The notes below the pieces were generated by a model that was given only the letters and a program-made list of their open reading frames with translations, searched no databases and was not told the origin of the DNA. From contig CAICTM010000653.1 in the NCBI GenBank assembly GCA_903772945.1, positions 1 through 54,710 of the forward strand: DNA of 54,710 bases. The letters are read 5' to 3'. The stretch is from Seminavis robusta. Lineage: Eukaryota; Bacillariophyta; Bacillariophyceae; Naviculales; Naviculaceae. The position numbers were made by a program, and so were the translations under genes. Positions 1 through 9,563 of this stretch are shown here, in pieces; position 1 is the stretch's first letter, and every line of letters begins with the position of its first letter.

Positions 1-160
1 TTGCCCGCGTCACTAAAGCCACTCCGTGGCCATAGTTTGTTAAACTAACGAGTATTTTACACCCCATCATCAACCTAGTACGACTAGCGCGGTCATTGAG
101 AACCCTGTCTCGAATGACTATTCACGAGAGACTCAGTCATGAGTCGAACTCAAACCCTAT
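1..160. other. left-edge GC-rich sequence with small hairpin
   Basis: This stretch has no coding signal. It is more CG-rich than the repeat-filled sequence that follows and has a perfect five-base stem around 18-30 (GCCAC, loop TCC, GTGGC). It lies just beyond the last recognisable codon of the P1 tail and may belong to the end of the accessory block or to unrelated flanking DNA. The window edge prevents a decision. Confidence 0.3.
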
Positions 161-1806
161 CTAGGATCGAGTCGCGAATAAGGCTAAGAGCCGTGTATTG
201 CAAAGTGCATTCTTCTCCAAATAGTATGTAGGTGATTTCAGATCAGAACAAGTAGAGCAAAAGTCATCCCTATTTACTTTCATATTCAAGCTGACTCGTC
301 TGCAGCATACACAGAATGAATGTTTCATATCCATGCATTCTTGCTCAAAAGTCTCTATAACCTTGGCCTTCTCAAACTTATTTATAGATGGGGGCATCTT
401 TGATTCTAAATTGGATTTCCTGAAAAAGTGAACATAAAGTTTAGCCAATTCAAAATAAACGATTCTAAAAACTAATCGTTTACAAAATCATTGACTCTCG
501 AAACAAATTGTTATCAAAATCATTGATTCTCCCAACAAATTGTTCTCAAAATCACTGATTCTCAATACGAATCACTGATTTTAAAAACATGGTGCTCTCA
601 GAATCAGTGATTTTCATAACATCCTGTTGTCATAATCAATACTTCATGAATTCAATGCCTCACGTACCTCTCTTGCCTTTCGTTATCTGTTGTCTCTTTT
701 CTTTCTTTACGTTTCCGCAGTGCTTCTTTCTCCCTTTTCTCTAAATTAGCTCGTGCTTCTAACAACTTTTTCTTCTTCGCCCTACTAGCGGCCATTTCTT
801 TCGCCTTTTTTTCGTTAACCCTCATATTATATTGATCCAACTTATCATACGCCAATCTGCAAATTTTATGACCACAACGGAAAAGTCTTCATTTTCTTCA
901 ACTTCTTGAAGTATCTTTCCTCACCTTCTCCTTCAATCCAGCTTGTTTTCTCCGATTGTACTTCTTCCTTCCTGGTTTCTTTTGTTCACTCTCCTTCGAC
1001 TTCTCAATTGCTGCTAAAATCTCATCTTTTCTTTGTTCCCATTCATCCACTTCCAATTTGAAAACAGCCAGTGTATCTTAATTCTCTTTTAGTACAATCT
1101 TGTACTCTTCACATCTCTCCTTCGCCTCTTCCTGGTTGCATTTATTCATCTTCATGTATGATTGCAAACAATCCTCTAACTGTTTTGAACTGTCTGCCCG
1201 CATCACTAAAAAGCGTCTGCTTTGAAACGTCCATTCCTTTTCCGCATAGGCAAGACTATGACAATCTGCAGGTTTTTGTTTTCGTGGTGATACGCGACTT
1301 GGCAATCGAAGTTTCTTCACAGACATTGCAACTGCGTCTTGGTTTCTTCTCTGTAAACAAAGTATTCGCACGCAATATGAGTGATCTTCAGAACATATCG
1401 TTACAAAAATCAATTCTTCATATATCAAGTTGTTATATCTCTTTATCCAATTACCTTGATCCTAATTTTAAGTTGATCTGCGAGTTCCTATATCGACCCA
1501 ATCATTTAGTACAAATCCATCACACCGGAACGAAAACAAAACGACAACTTACCTCCAGCCTATTCTCCAACAAGGCTACTTCAATATCTTCTGCATATTT
1601 CTCTTTCAAAGCTGAAGCTGCATGCGAATAATCAGCTCCCGCTTTCCCTTCCTGCAGGTCTAAGGCTGCCGCCACTTGCACCCAGGGATCCAACGTCTCC
1701 TCCATTTTCTCTTACTCCTCGTTTTTCTTTGTCTCTTCGTCAGGTCTGTCATCGTCCATTGCATTTCTATTTCCCTGGGATTCTTCCTCAGCCTTGTCAG
1801 ACTTCC
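161..1806 (-). pseudogene. severed C-terminal exons of P1
   Basis: This is the downstream part of the long minus-strand gene P1, cut off by the retroelement at 1814-4754. Suggested exons, in gene order: 1806-1553 (donor GTAAGT), 1350-925 (acceptor TTTACAG, donor GTGAGG), about 840-668 (donor GTACGT; acceptor uncertain, 856 is an alternative but shifts the frame), and 419-161 (acceptor TTTTTCAG). Phases agree except at the uncertain acceptor. The translated segments are acidic, then strongly coiled-coil-like and Lys/Glu/Arg-rich (exon 840-668), and finish with a Cys cluster of zinc-finger type (CVCC, then FCSTC) in the last exon. Two in-frame TAA codons interrupt it, at 1712-1714 and 1078-1080. 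An in-frame ATG at 1705 lies six bases past the first stop, so it could instead be a separate small gene, but the continuous charged sequence across the stop favours one broken ORF. Function unknown. Confidence 0.5.
449..650. repeat. iteron-like repeats in the last P1 intron
   Basis: Most of this intron consists of degenerate copies of a unit of about 32 bp. Its plus-strand core reads GATTCTCAAAACAA followed by TTGTTCTCAAAATCACT. Two dyads alternate in it: AATCA-c-TGATT and AACAA-n-TTGTT. The same family fills the other P1 introns and the P1/P2 intergenic region, in the same orientation. Confidence 0.75.
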
Positions 1807-1813
1807 CACTATT
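1807..1813. repeat. target-site duplication, left copy
   Basis: CACTATT at 1807-1813 directly abuts the retroelement end and matches CACTATT at 4755-4761 on the other side. On the coding strand it reads AATAGTG. Removing the element and one copy keeps the P1 reading frame open, which supports this being the true insertion site. Confidence 0.85.
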
Positions 1814-1904
1814 CATACGATTTTAGCAAAAAGTGACTGAATTAAGTAGTTTTACTCTTGATCAGCACAAACTGCCGAATCGCCAAAACACAGGCTTTAC
1901 TCTG
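1814..1904. repeat. 91-bp direct repeat, 3' copy of retroelement
   Basis: This is identical over all 91 bases to 4664-4754. In the orientation of the element it is the 3' terminus and ends in a TTTTTGCTAAAATCG-type sequence. The relative at 51.5 kb ends at an equivalent place (TTTTGCTAAAT), which confirms it as the 3' end of the family. Confidence 0.9.
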
Positions 1905-2062
1905 TGGTAACTTTTCGGTTGTTTGACTTTTTCATCCCCCTTGCTTGGGAATCATCAGTGCTTGGGCTATTGTGGTACTTATGAAATGAGGTTTATGTCG
2001 GCATGCTCCGTATATTTCGTTGCAGGAGTTGATCAGGTTTTCTGGCGATTCTCTGGATCGTT

Positions 2063-4553
2063 TCAGTATCTCGAGTCGCTCCCTGTTGCATAGGCTGCAG
2101 TGTCGTGTCCCAAAGGTCTTGACAGTGCTGATGGGGCCTTGCCATAGGATGTAATTTCGATGCTGTTCCTTTGAATGTCGCCGTTGAGTCGGAATGGTAG
2201 AAGGAGATGCGAAGTTTTGGAATTTCGTTGGCGAAGTGTCTTGCGTATGAATCTGACTTGCTGTTTTCCGTAGAGGAGACGCATTACGTCGGTGAAGTGT
2301 TGGTTGTTCTTCTTTGACGTTTCGTTGGTTGCCCCAACTTATTCTTTGCCCGAGTTAATGATTTGATGCAGTATATGATCAGTTTATTTCTGCAGCGGTC
2401 GTCAAAACGCATTGGCCGTCTTTCTTGTTTCCTGGCTTGCAATTGCAAGTTTCATTTTGAACTCGGTGGAGTGACTCTTTGGTGAGGCTTCCTCGATAGG
2501 TCGCCCATGAAACATCTCTCGCAGGTTGTGAATCGATGGTAGGACATAGACGTTCTGATCATTCGAGGCCATGGCTCTTTTGAGGTCGTTGATTACCTTG
2601 GTATTGGGGTCGTCCAGGCGTTGGAATGTCCTATACAGAAGAATAATATCGGTTCCGGTTCCTCTTTTGTTGCTTGGCATCTCTATCTGGTTCGTTTTCT
2701 TTTTCCTCTTGTCGCTGGGAGTATCTTGTATTTCTTCTTTTAGTGTTGGTATCTCGTCTGGAACCAGTCCAGCTTTCTTTAGCGCCTCGATGTGTAGTGG
2801 TAGATTTCATCGAGGGTTTTGGTTGGCATTCTTGTTGGTAACTGTAGTGAGTTTGGCGAGTCTTTGGAACACCCTAGTGGATGTTTTTGAGGCATTGCGT
2901 TTGTGTGGGTAGTTCCCCTGTTTAGATATTTCAGTTGTTGGTTCGGTTTAAGGTGGACTCGGAAGTGAAGTTCTTCCTGGTCCGACCAGAACAAGTTCCA
3001 TATCTAGATACGGGAATGCTTTTCCACTTTCTACAGTTACTTTGGGGTCGGATTGATCTTTTGGGAGTTGTCTTTTGGTTTGGTCTAGCCATATGCTACA
3101 GGTGAATACTAGGTAGTCTCCTTCGGCTAGGTTGTTGACTTTAGCCTGAAAATTGGTTCTCCATTCTACTATCATTTCATATGTCCAAGTTCCTTTGAAT
3201 ATCGCAAAACCATCGTCTCTGTAGAGGCCATAGTATGATGTTTCTTCAAAATGATCTTTGGTATTTTCTAGGATGTAGGCTCCTACTAGATCAGACAGCC
3301 ATGCGGATTCATATCCACCAATGGTTAGTCCTTTCTCTTCTGGATCCATGTCGCCATCATATTCATAGTATTTATCTTTGAATGTTAATAGTGTAGAGTT
3401 CATCCCAAATTTGATCATATCTAGGCAGTCATCTAGTCGTCTTTGACATTCTGTGTCAAGGTTCCTGGCAAAGTATTTGACTGCTTTGCGAACTAGTTTG
3501 AATCGAACTGAAGGGTAGTAGGCTTCAGCATCGATCGATACTATTGTTGAGTTGCTAGTGTTGACTCCTAGTTTTTCTACTTGGCCTTTGAGTCGGAGGC
3601 TTGGATGATTGTTTTGTCCATGTAGTCTATTTTATTGTCGTCTAGGATTCTTTTGATTCCTAGGTATCCGAGTTTAGGGAATGCTGATGTGTAGTTGTTG
3701 GCTGGTAAACAAGTCTGTTGGGATCTCCATCTTTGTTGGGTTTCTTGTGATCTTTGATCATAAGCTTGGGTGATGGGATTGCACATGATCTGATTTGTTG
3801 GAATGCATGGGCTGATTCTTTGTCTGAGAGGCAGTCTTGCTTCAGTTCGAGTAGATCTAGTGCTGCTTTTGATACCTCAGTTAGCCTTGAGTGTGGGATC
3901 TCTTTGGCATTTTTTGCAAGATGTTGTTTGACTTGTTGTATGTATGTTTCGATTTCCATCATTCTGTATGAGTTGGTTTTGTCTGTAGGGATGACAACCT
4001 TGTTTAGATTCTTCTGAAGTTTGCGCTGTAGTTTCTTGATGGCTCTGGATTTAGGATTGGTTTGGTGTCCTTTGTAATCCGTGGCCATTTGTAGTACTAT
4101 CTTCTCCAGTTGTTTGAGGAAGACTTCTACTTCGTCTGAGGCTGTTGGGGCCGTCATGTTGATCTTCTGTGGTCTAAGACCTGTCTTGAGTCCTTCATTG
4201 TTGTCATCCGGTTGTTCGTTGTAGATTTCCTTTTCTTCTTCTTTGTTCTCTTCGGTCATTATTCCGAGCTTCTTTGCTTTCTCCTGTTGTTGTTCCCTGT
4301 GATAGTGTTTCCACCTCACGGAATCTTTGTATCTTCGAAGGCCATCAATGGCATTGAGAATTACATCGTCGGTGCTTGGTTGTGGGACATATTTCTCACT
4401 TATTTCACCTACTAAGCTTTGTACCTCATCCTTCAGGGAGAGATCATAGTGACTGTTCGCTTTAGTAGTATCAGTAGTGCCCGTCTGAGAATCATTGTTC
4501 GAGGTAGACGACAACAATAGGCGAACATCTCTGGATAGAGAGAGGATGGCCAT
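2063..4553 (-). pseudogene. degenerate reverse transcriptase of the retroelement
   Basis: The RT reading frame runs from a probable ATG at 4553 to about 2063 and is split by several frameshifts, around 3700, 3590, 2990 and 2690, plus stops near 2400 and 2060. The N-terminal third is Lys/Gln-rich. It is followed by an RT entry region (KLMIKDHKKPNKDGD near 3740-3785), a motif-A segment (SIDAEAYYPSVRF near 3510-3545), a stretch with GLTIGGYES, the catalytic box YYGLYRDDG near 3205-3235, and a later YLDMEL motif near 3000. The order matches a complete RT palm. The C-terminal 300 codons contain no nuclease motif I recognise. Despite the identical terminal repeats the ORF is broken, so it is either dead on arrival and mobilised in trans or affected by assembly indels. 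Confidence 0.75.
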
Positions 4554-4663
4554 GGTGTCGGCTGAAAGCAAAAAAGCAAGCAAAAAGAATCGCTACGGAG
4601 CTACCGACACGAAGTTGCTTCTTGATGCTGGTACGAACGTAGATTTTCTCAGAGTGCTTGTGT

Positions 4664-4754
4664 CATACGATTTTAGCAAAAAGTGACTGAATTAAGTAGT
4701 TTTACTCTTGATCAGCACAAACTGCCGAATCGCCAAAACACAGGCTTTACTCTG
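4664..4754. repeat. 91-bp direct repeat, 5' copy of retroelement
   Basis: Identical to 1814-1904. It lies upstream of the RT ORF in the element's orientation and forms the junction with the disrupted P1 exon: the P1 frame reads four codons past the boundary and stops at TAA 4747-4749 inside this repeat. Confidence 0.9.
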
Positions 4755-7700
4755 CACTATTGTCAATATCCGTCGATGTCATCTGCGCATCTTGAATGTC
4801 ATCTTCCGAATCATCATCATCATCGTCATCATCATCTTCGTCGTCCTCACCATCATCATCATCGCTTCTCTTTCTTTTCTTCGCATTCTTTTTCTTTGCA
4901 TTCTTTTTTGCTTTTTTCTTCCCTGTGCTGTCTTCCTCCTCCGTATCATCGCTTTCATTCTGGCTTTCGTCCAATTCCTCTTCAGAATCGTCCATATCCC
5001 AGTCATGCTTTTTCTTTTCAATCAGAAGTTTCACGTTGTCAACATGAAGTGCCAGAGACATATTCGCCTCTTCCTTTGTGATGCCCAGAGCATTGTTCGT
5101 CCTTCCATCACAATTGTTGTGTGAATTGTCAGCCCCTTTCCTCAGGTCGCGCAACAATTTCGAGCTTGGAGGTACTTTACGGCGATAAAGTTTGCCAATC
5201 TGCTTCTTATCAAACTTCATATGAGGAGAGATGCAATTGTTCGCCATCAGCTCGCCAATAGCTTCTCCCTTGATGACCTGGTTTATGTTCGACAACCGAA
5301 TTCCAACCGAAACCAATTTAAAGAAGGTTTCCTCATTGGCTGGGTATATCACTCGGCCCAACTCTGGCTGTGAAAGATTCACTGGCTCTTCTTCAGTATT
5401 CTTCAATTTTCAAAAATAAGGTCAGCAACAATTTTCAATGATTTACACAACGAAACGTTCTGAAAATCACTCACCGTTTCCTCAACCCTGAACTCTTCAA
5501 GTGGATTACCACCATCCAGCAAACGCAGAGGTACATTCTTCAGACTTGGCGACTGCTTTGTCTTGCCTTTTTTTGGTATCTTTGTCGCAATCACTTCATC
5601 CCTTTCATCAATGCTCTTTTTCAAAACCTTGTACTTCTTTGTGTACCTTGACATCTCTTTGTTCCACAAAGGAAAAACAGAAGGATCATCCAAATTAATC
5701 CTGCGATTTAGAACATCGAGAGCAAACTCATCAAACCTTGCGAACTCAGGCACGAAAATCTCCAGATTCTCATCATCATCTATCATAATTTCGCCAGTTA
5801 TAAGATTGTGAAACAAACCATATCCAGAATCCTTCTGAAATAAACGTTGCAAGACTTGAATTTTGTTCGAATTCAAATCCAGATGCGACTTCACTCTCTC
5901 TGGAAAAGTATTCAGAATCGCAGCCATTCCAACATTAATTATAGCTGCTTCCTTGCATAGTTCTGTCAAATTCCGATCGTAACCATAAGTGCGAATGTCT
6001 TTGGTGTTCGAAATTCCAGGCGGTTTATGTCCTCTGTACATCAGAATACAACAAGTTAGAATTCAATGATTTTCCAAACAAACAGTTCCAACATTCACTG
6101 ATTTTCAAAACAAACAGTTCCAAGAATCACTGATTTTCCAAACAATCTGTTCCAAGAAGCACTGACTTTACAAACACTCACTCTGTGTACAGCCGATACG
6201 TCCAATTCTGTGCTGCTGTCTTTTCCTTAAACTCAACCAGCAGAGGATTGTAGCCCAAATGGTTCACGGTTCGTAATATGTTGCGCGTGATGGAAGTGAT
6301 CAGACTCAGAAGAATCTTCTTCACCGTTGGTCCTTGGCGTTGCAAACCCAACAATTTGTCGCTTAAGCCAAATTTCATTTCGTCCCTCACTTCAATGAAA
6401 GACAAAATAAAGTCCTTAAAGTGAACTTTCGCATTCTTATCCGCATCCTTCGACATCAAATCTTTTTGGACTTTTTCAACCTTCTTCGCCTCTGCAAACA
6501 AAGGACAGTGTTTTGGCAGCTGCCATGGTGTTTTTTTCCCGTTCCTCCCTGCCCTTGCACCTTTCCAGGTAAGGAAGAGTTCCAACTTGTCTACCAAAGC
6601 ACGGTCAAGCACCATTTCGGCCACCCTCGCAGCAATGTACAATACATTATGCTGAATCCATAGAGGGGAAGTCATCATCGCTCTGATCTCGTCTCTTTTC
6701 GCCATTTCTGGGTATTGAACGTACTGATTCATGAAATGCCCGCCGTTAAATTTCACCAAGTCATGAACCATCTTCGGTGCAAACATCCCTAATCGACACA
6801 ATGTGTACATGACTTGGCTCCCATTCTGTATTGTTGCACCATCAAAGGGATTCTTTTTCCGAAACGCAATGTACATTTCCTCTGCCTTTGTCAACTTTGC
6901 CTTCTGTTTTTTAGGAGGAACCATCCTCCCGACCACCAGTCTCTGTACGTCCATGCGTCCCAAAGGATATACTGGAGCAATGTGAAATGAATACTCCAAA
7001 GCAAGCCAATAGTCTTTTTCGGCCACTCCATGAGGTCGCAACAGCGAATCTTTGTGCTGCTTTTTCATGAAAAGCCGGTATTCCGCGAACCACATCAAGT
7101 GATTTTCCAAAACACGCTGTAAAACCATTTCCCATGGGGCCTTCCAGAAACCCACAGTTCTCTTTTCTTTGTTCTTCCCAACCTCAACTTCAAACTAAAC
7201 CACAGACAATCATTATACGCCACTGAGTTCACAGTCCTTCACTGATTTTCAAAACATTCCGTTACCGAAATCACTCACCTTTAGCTCTTTCAATTCATCC
7301 AACTTTCCTTCATCCTCCATGTGTTCGAAAAACTCTGCCAGGGTAGAACGATGCGTAGTCAAAACCTGCTTCTTCCCTCCTTCTGTTGTCGCAGCACCAA
7401 ACTCTTTGCACAATGCCAGCCATTCCTTCCAAGAAACGTCCTCTGCATTCCAACCATACCTCACACGAGTTTGCATTTTCTCTTGTGTTTTTGAAACTTC
7501 AAAATTTCCTTTTCCTACTGGAAGTTTATCCAAATTTTCTTCCAAGTCAAAGTACTTCCTTCCATACCCGTCCAGCGGCACGTCAGGTCCCATGAAAAGT
7601 TGTCCTTCGCCAACACACCTCGAAACTGTGAACCGGTGTTGTCCGTCATATAGAAACAATCTCATAGCACTCAAACACCGCAAAAATAAACTCAAAGTGC

Positions 7701-8889
7701 GAACATTCCAATGATGCGGCTTGTCGTCCTGATACTCGTACAACAAAGGACATGCCTCCTCGATGAATTTCTTCATTCCCTCTTTTGTTGCAATTGGCCA
7801 TTGCCCAACCCAGCTCAAAAAGGAGTAAACCTCTTCAGGCGAAACACTCTCCTCACTTTCTTTAGGACTCTTCAAATTGAAAATAGACAGACATCTTGTA
7901 AAAACTGCCCGTGACAGCTTTCCACAACTTCTGCCACGAAGAACGCCTCTCTTCATGTTCGATCCAATTGACCGTGCAATGATCTTCAGATTGCTCCTAA
8001 CCACTTCACATGGTTCGAGTTCTGACACATTGCCACACTCCCTCAGTTCGTAGTCCGCAAAACTAATGTAACTTCCCATGTTGAAATTTGTATCGATCCT
8101 CGGATACAAAACACTCATCATTAGCGGCTCCTGGAACACTGCTTCTGTTCCCTCGGCTGCATTTGGGTCCTTTGTGTACTCGTAAAAACAGCGATATTCC
8201 AGCAGTCGATGGTTTCCGGCTGGTTGATATGGTTGTCCTGAATATTCACCTGTCTCAACAAAAATCGACATATTCAATGAACTTTCCACATTAAAGACCA
8301 CGTTTTTTATGTCACCCTTTTCGCAATCAATAGACTTCAATTGCAATTCCTTCATTGGCCTATTTTCGTCAACAGGTAATTCCACATTCCACAGATTCTC
8401 TAAGGAAGACAAAACAACACAGAGATACTCAGAACACATCGTTTTCAAAATCACTCAACACAGAGATACTCAGAACACATCGAAATCACTCAACACAGAG
8501 ATACTCAGAACACATCGTTTTCAAAATCACTCTAAACATTCACACAGATTCTCAGAACAGATCGTTCTTAAAATCGTTCTTAAAATCAATCAACATTCAC
8601 ACAGATTCTCAAAACAGATCGTTCTTAAAATCAACACAGATCTTTGTCATAATCATTCAACACATCCGCACTGATTCTCACAACAAATCGTTCTTAAAAT
8701 CATTCAACATGGCATAACCCTAACCTCATCGACTCTCAAAACAATATGTTATCAGAATCACTACTAACCTGAACCATCTTCCACAAAGAACTTGTCATCC
8801 TCCACAAACCTCCCCTCCATCTTGTTCCCATCACATCTTGACATGAACTCTGCAATACATCTTTTCTTCAAATCATCAAACAATACCAT
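4747..8889 (-). CDS. P1: large multi-exon protein with DGQHR motif
   Basis: I propose exons 8889-8769, 8399-7279, 7194-6182, 6033-5475 and 5400-4747. All junctions are GT-AG and all phases match (1, 0, 2, 0), giving about 1,155 residues. The ATG at 8889 sits in a good eukaryotic context (ACCATGG). The sequence contains DGQHR at about 292-296, preceded by a hydrophobic strand (RLFLYDGQHRFTV). This resembles the DGQHR/ParB-like fold known from bacterial DndB-type proteins; the link is an inference from that motif alone. The middle (415-938) is soluble and helix-rich without a motif I know. The end is a run of Ser/Asp/Glu and Lys-rich blocks (about 1080-1150), typical of nuclear or nucleic-acid-associated proteins. 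The present stop lies inside the inserted retroelement. Before insertion the frame continued at 1806, so the gene is truncated. It is divergent from P2 and shares a repeat-filled promoter with it. It could be a gene of an undescribed mobile element or endogenous virus, or a host family gene. Confidence 0.65.
4755..4761. repeat. target-site duplication, right copy
   Basis: CACTATT, matching 1807-1813, at the 5' boundary of the retroelement within P1 exon 5. Confidence 0.85.
5401..5474 (-). other. P1 intron 4 with repeat unit at its donor
   Basis: A 74-bp intron with donor GTGAGTGATTTTC. The donor is the reverse complement of the AAAATCACT portion of the iteron family, and the intron contains further AAAACnn/GTTCTGAAAATCA-like copies. 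The acceptor is TTGAAG at 5403-5401. Confidence 0.6.
6034..6181. repeat. iteron array forming P1 intron 3
   Basis: The intron contains about four tandem units near 33 bp (CACTGATTTTCAAAACAAACAGTTCCAA type) between 6060 and 6181, on the plus strand as in the other introns. Donor GTGAGTG at 6181-6175 and acceptor TGTACAG at about 6034-6040. Confidence 0.75.
8400..8768. repeat. iteron array forming P1 intron 1
   Basis: This 369-bp intron is almost wholly tandem repeat. It starts with three near-identical units of the AACACAGAGATACTCAGAACACATCG type (about 8416-8530) and continues with units of the CACACAGATTCTCAGAACAGATCGTTCTTAAAATCA type (8540-8700). All are variants of the same family. Donor GTTAGT at 8768 and acceptor TTCCTTAG at 8400. 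Confidence 0.8.
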
Positions 8890-9007
8890 GGTGCAATTTT
8901 GGCATACATTCTTTATTGCCTTTTGGTTTTCCTCAAATGGAATTTATGAGCTTTCCCTCTGGGAAATTCTCGATCAGCGAAGAGAGCCAGCCAGTCACTC
9001 CACGATT

Positions 9008-9149
9008 TCGCGCGCGCGCGCTCGCACGGAAGTTGAAGTTCCGAATCTGCGTGCGCGCGCTCGTCCACGTTGAAGTTCTGAATTCCGGATTCGCGCGCAC
9101 GCGCGTCGAAACGTTGGAGTTGAAGTTCCGAATCTTCGCGCGCGCGCTC
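9008..9149. repeat. tandem CG-tract repeat
   Basis: Four units of about 41-45 bp, with alternating C/G tracts starting at about 9008, 9049, 9092 and 9137. Each tract is followed by a GTTGAAGTTCCGAATCT-like segment. The tracts are 11-15 bases of alternating purine-pyrimidine, a sequence class able to adopt Z-DNA. They are a sharp GC island within AT-rich repeats. Confidence 0.85.
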
Positions 9150-9209
9150 GCCAAAGATTCCGCGAAAGTTCAATTTCAAGTGTCAATCCGTTTCACATCT
9201 TTGACTAAG

Positions 9210-9560
9210 CTCATAATTTCAAAACAACTAGTTCTGAAAATCACTGATTCTCCCAACACTCAAACTTCATTTTCGAAACAACTAGTACTCAAAATCACTC
9301 CTTGTAAGTTTCATTCTCACAACAAACTATCATGGATTGCCAGAACAGGTAGTTCTTAAAATCACTGATTCTCAAAACAACTTGTTCTCAAAATCAGTTC
9401 CTTTTCACTAATTCTCCAAACATATCCAAATCATTTCCTTTTACCAATCACTGATTCTCAATTGATTTCCACAACTGGTAGTTCTTCAAATCACTGATTC
9501 TCGAAACTACTTGTTCTCACAATCACTGATTCTCAAAACCAATTGTTCTAAAAATCAATT
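9210..9560. repeat. iteron array upstream of P2
   Basis: About ten degenerate copies of the unit TTGTTCTCAAAATCACTGAT + TCTCAAAACAA, ending four bases before the P2 start codon. Same orientation and dyads as in the P1 introns. Confidence 0.8.
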
Positions 9561-9563
9561 ATC

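Larger units (their letters stand above)
1814..4754 (-). mobile_element. reverse-transcriptase retroelement with 91-bp terminal repeats
   Basis: The element is 2,941 bp, inserted in the last large exon of P1 and lying in the same orientation. It has identical 91-bp direct repeats at its ends (1814-1904 and 4664-4754), is flanked by the 7-bp duplication CACTATT, and encodes a single reverse transcriptase with a YRDDG motif. No integrase, RNase H, protease or tyrosine recombinase is visible, and I see no GIY-YIG endonuclease signature. Terminal direct repeats around an RT-only body resemble the pseudo-LTR arrangement of Penelope-like elements, and the RT looks closest to that group. I cannot assign the class firmly. 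A 5'-truncated relative lies at about 51.12-51.53 kb. Confidence 0.8.
8890..9563. promoter_or_regulatory. divergent P1/P2 promoter with repeats
   Basis: This is the 674-bp intergenic region between the outward-facing starts of P1 (8889) and P2 (9564). Its P1-proximal part contains four CG-alternating tracts. Its P2-proximal part (about 9210-9560) is a dense array of the roughly 32-bp iteron family. It is the natural place for shared control of both genes and, if the block is mobile, for recognition by its own protein. That role is inferred from layout only. Confidence 0.55.

Noticed and set aside
130..180. Possible tRNA T-arm (GAGTTCGACTC on the minus strand)
   Set aside because: No acceptor, D or anticodon stem can be drawn around it.
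1701..1715. Intron explaining the TAA at 1712 (GTAAGA is a fair donor)
   Set aside because: No acceptor downstream restores the reading frame without a stop, so an in-frame stop is the simpler reading.
4708..5124. Plus-strand frames with poly-Ser, poly-His or poly-Ile translations
   Set aside because: They are antisense to the Asp/Glu codon runs of P1 exon 5, which has consistent splice phases and a better protein.
8913..9359. Arg/Ala-rich frames across the CG tracts on both strands
   Set aside because: The translations simply follow the tandem CG repeat and differ by frame; no unique sequence supports a protein.
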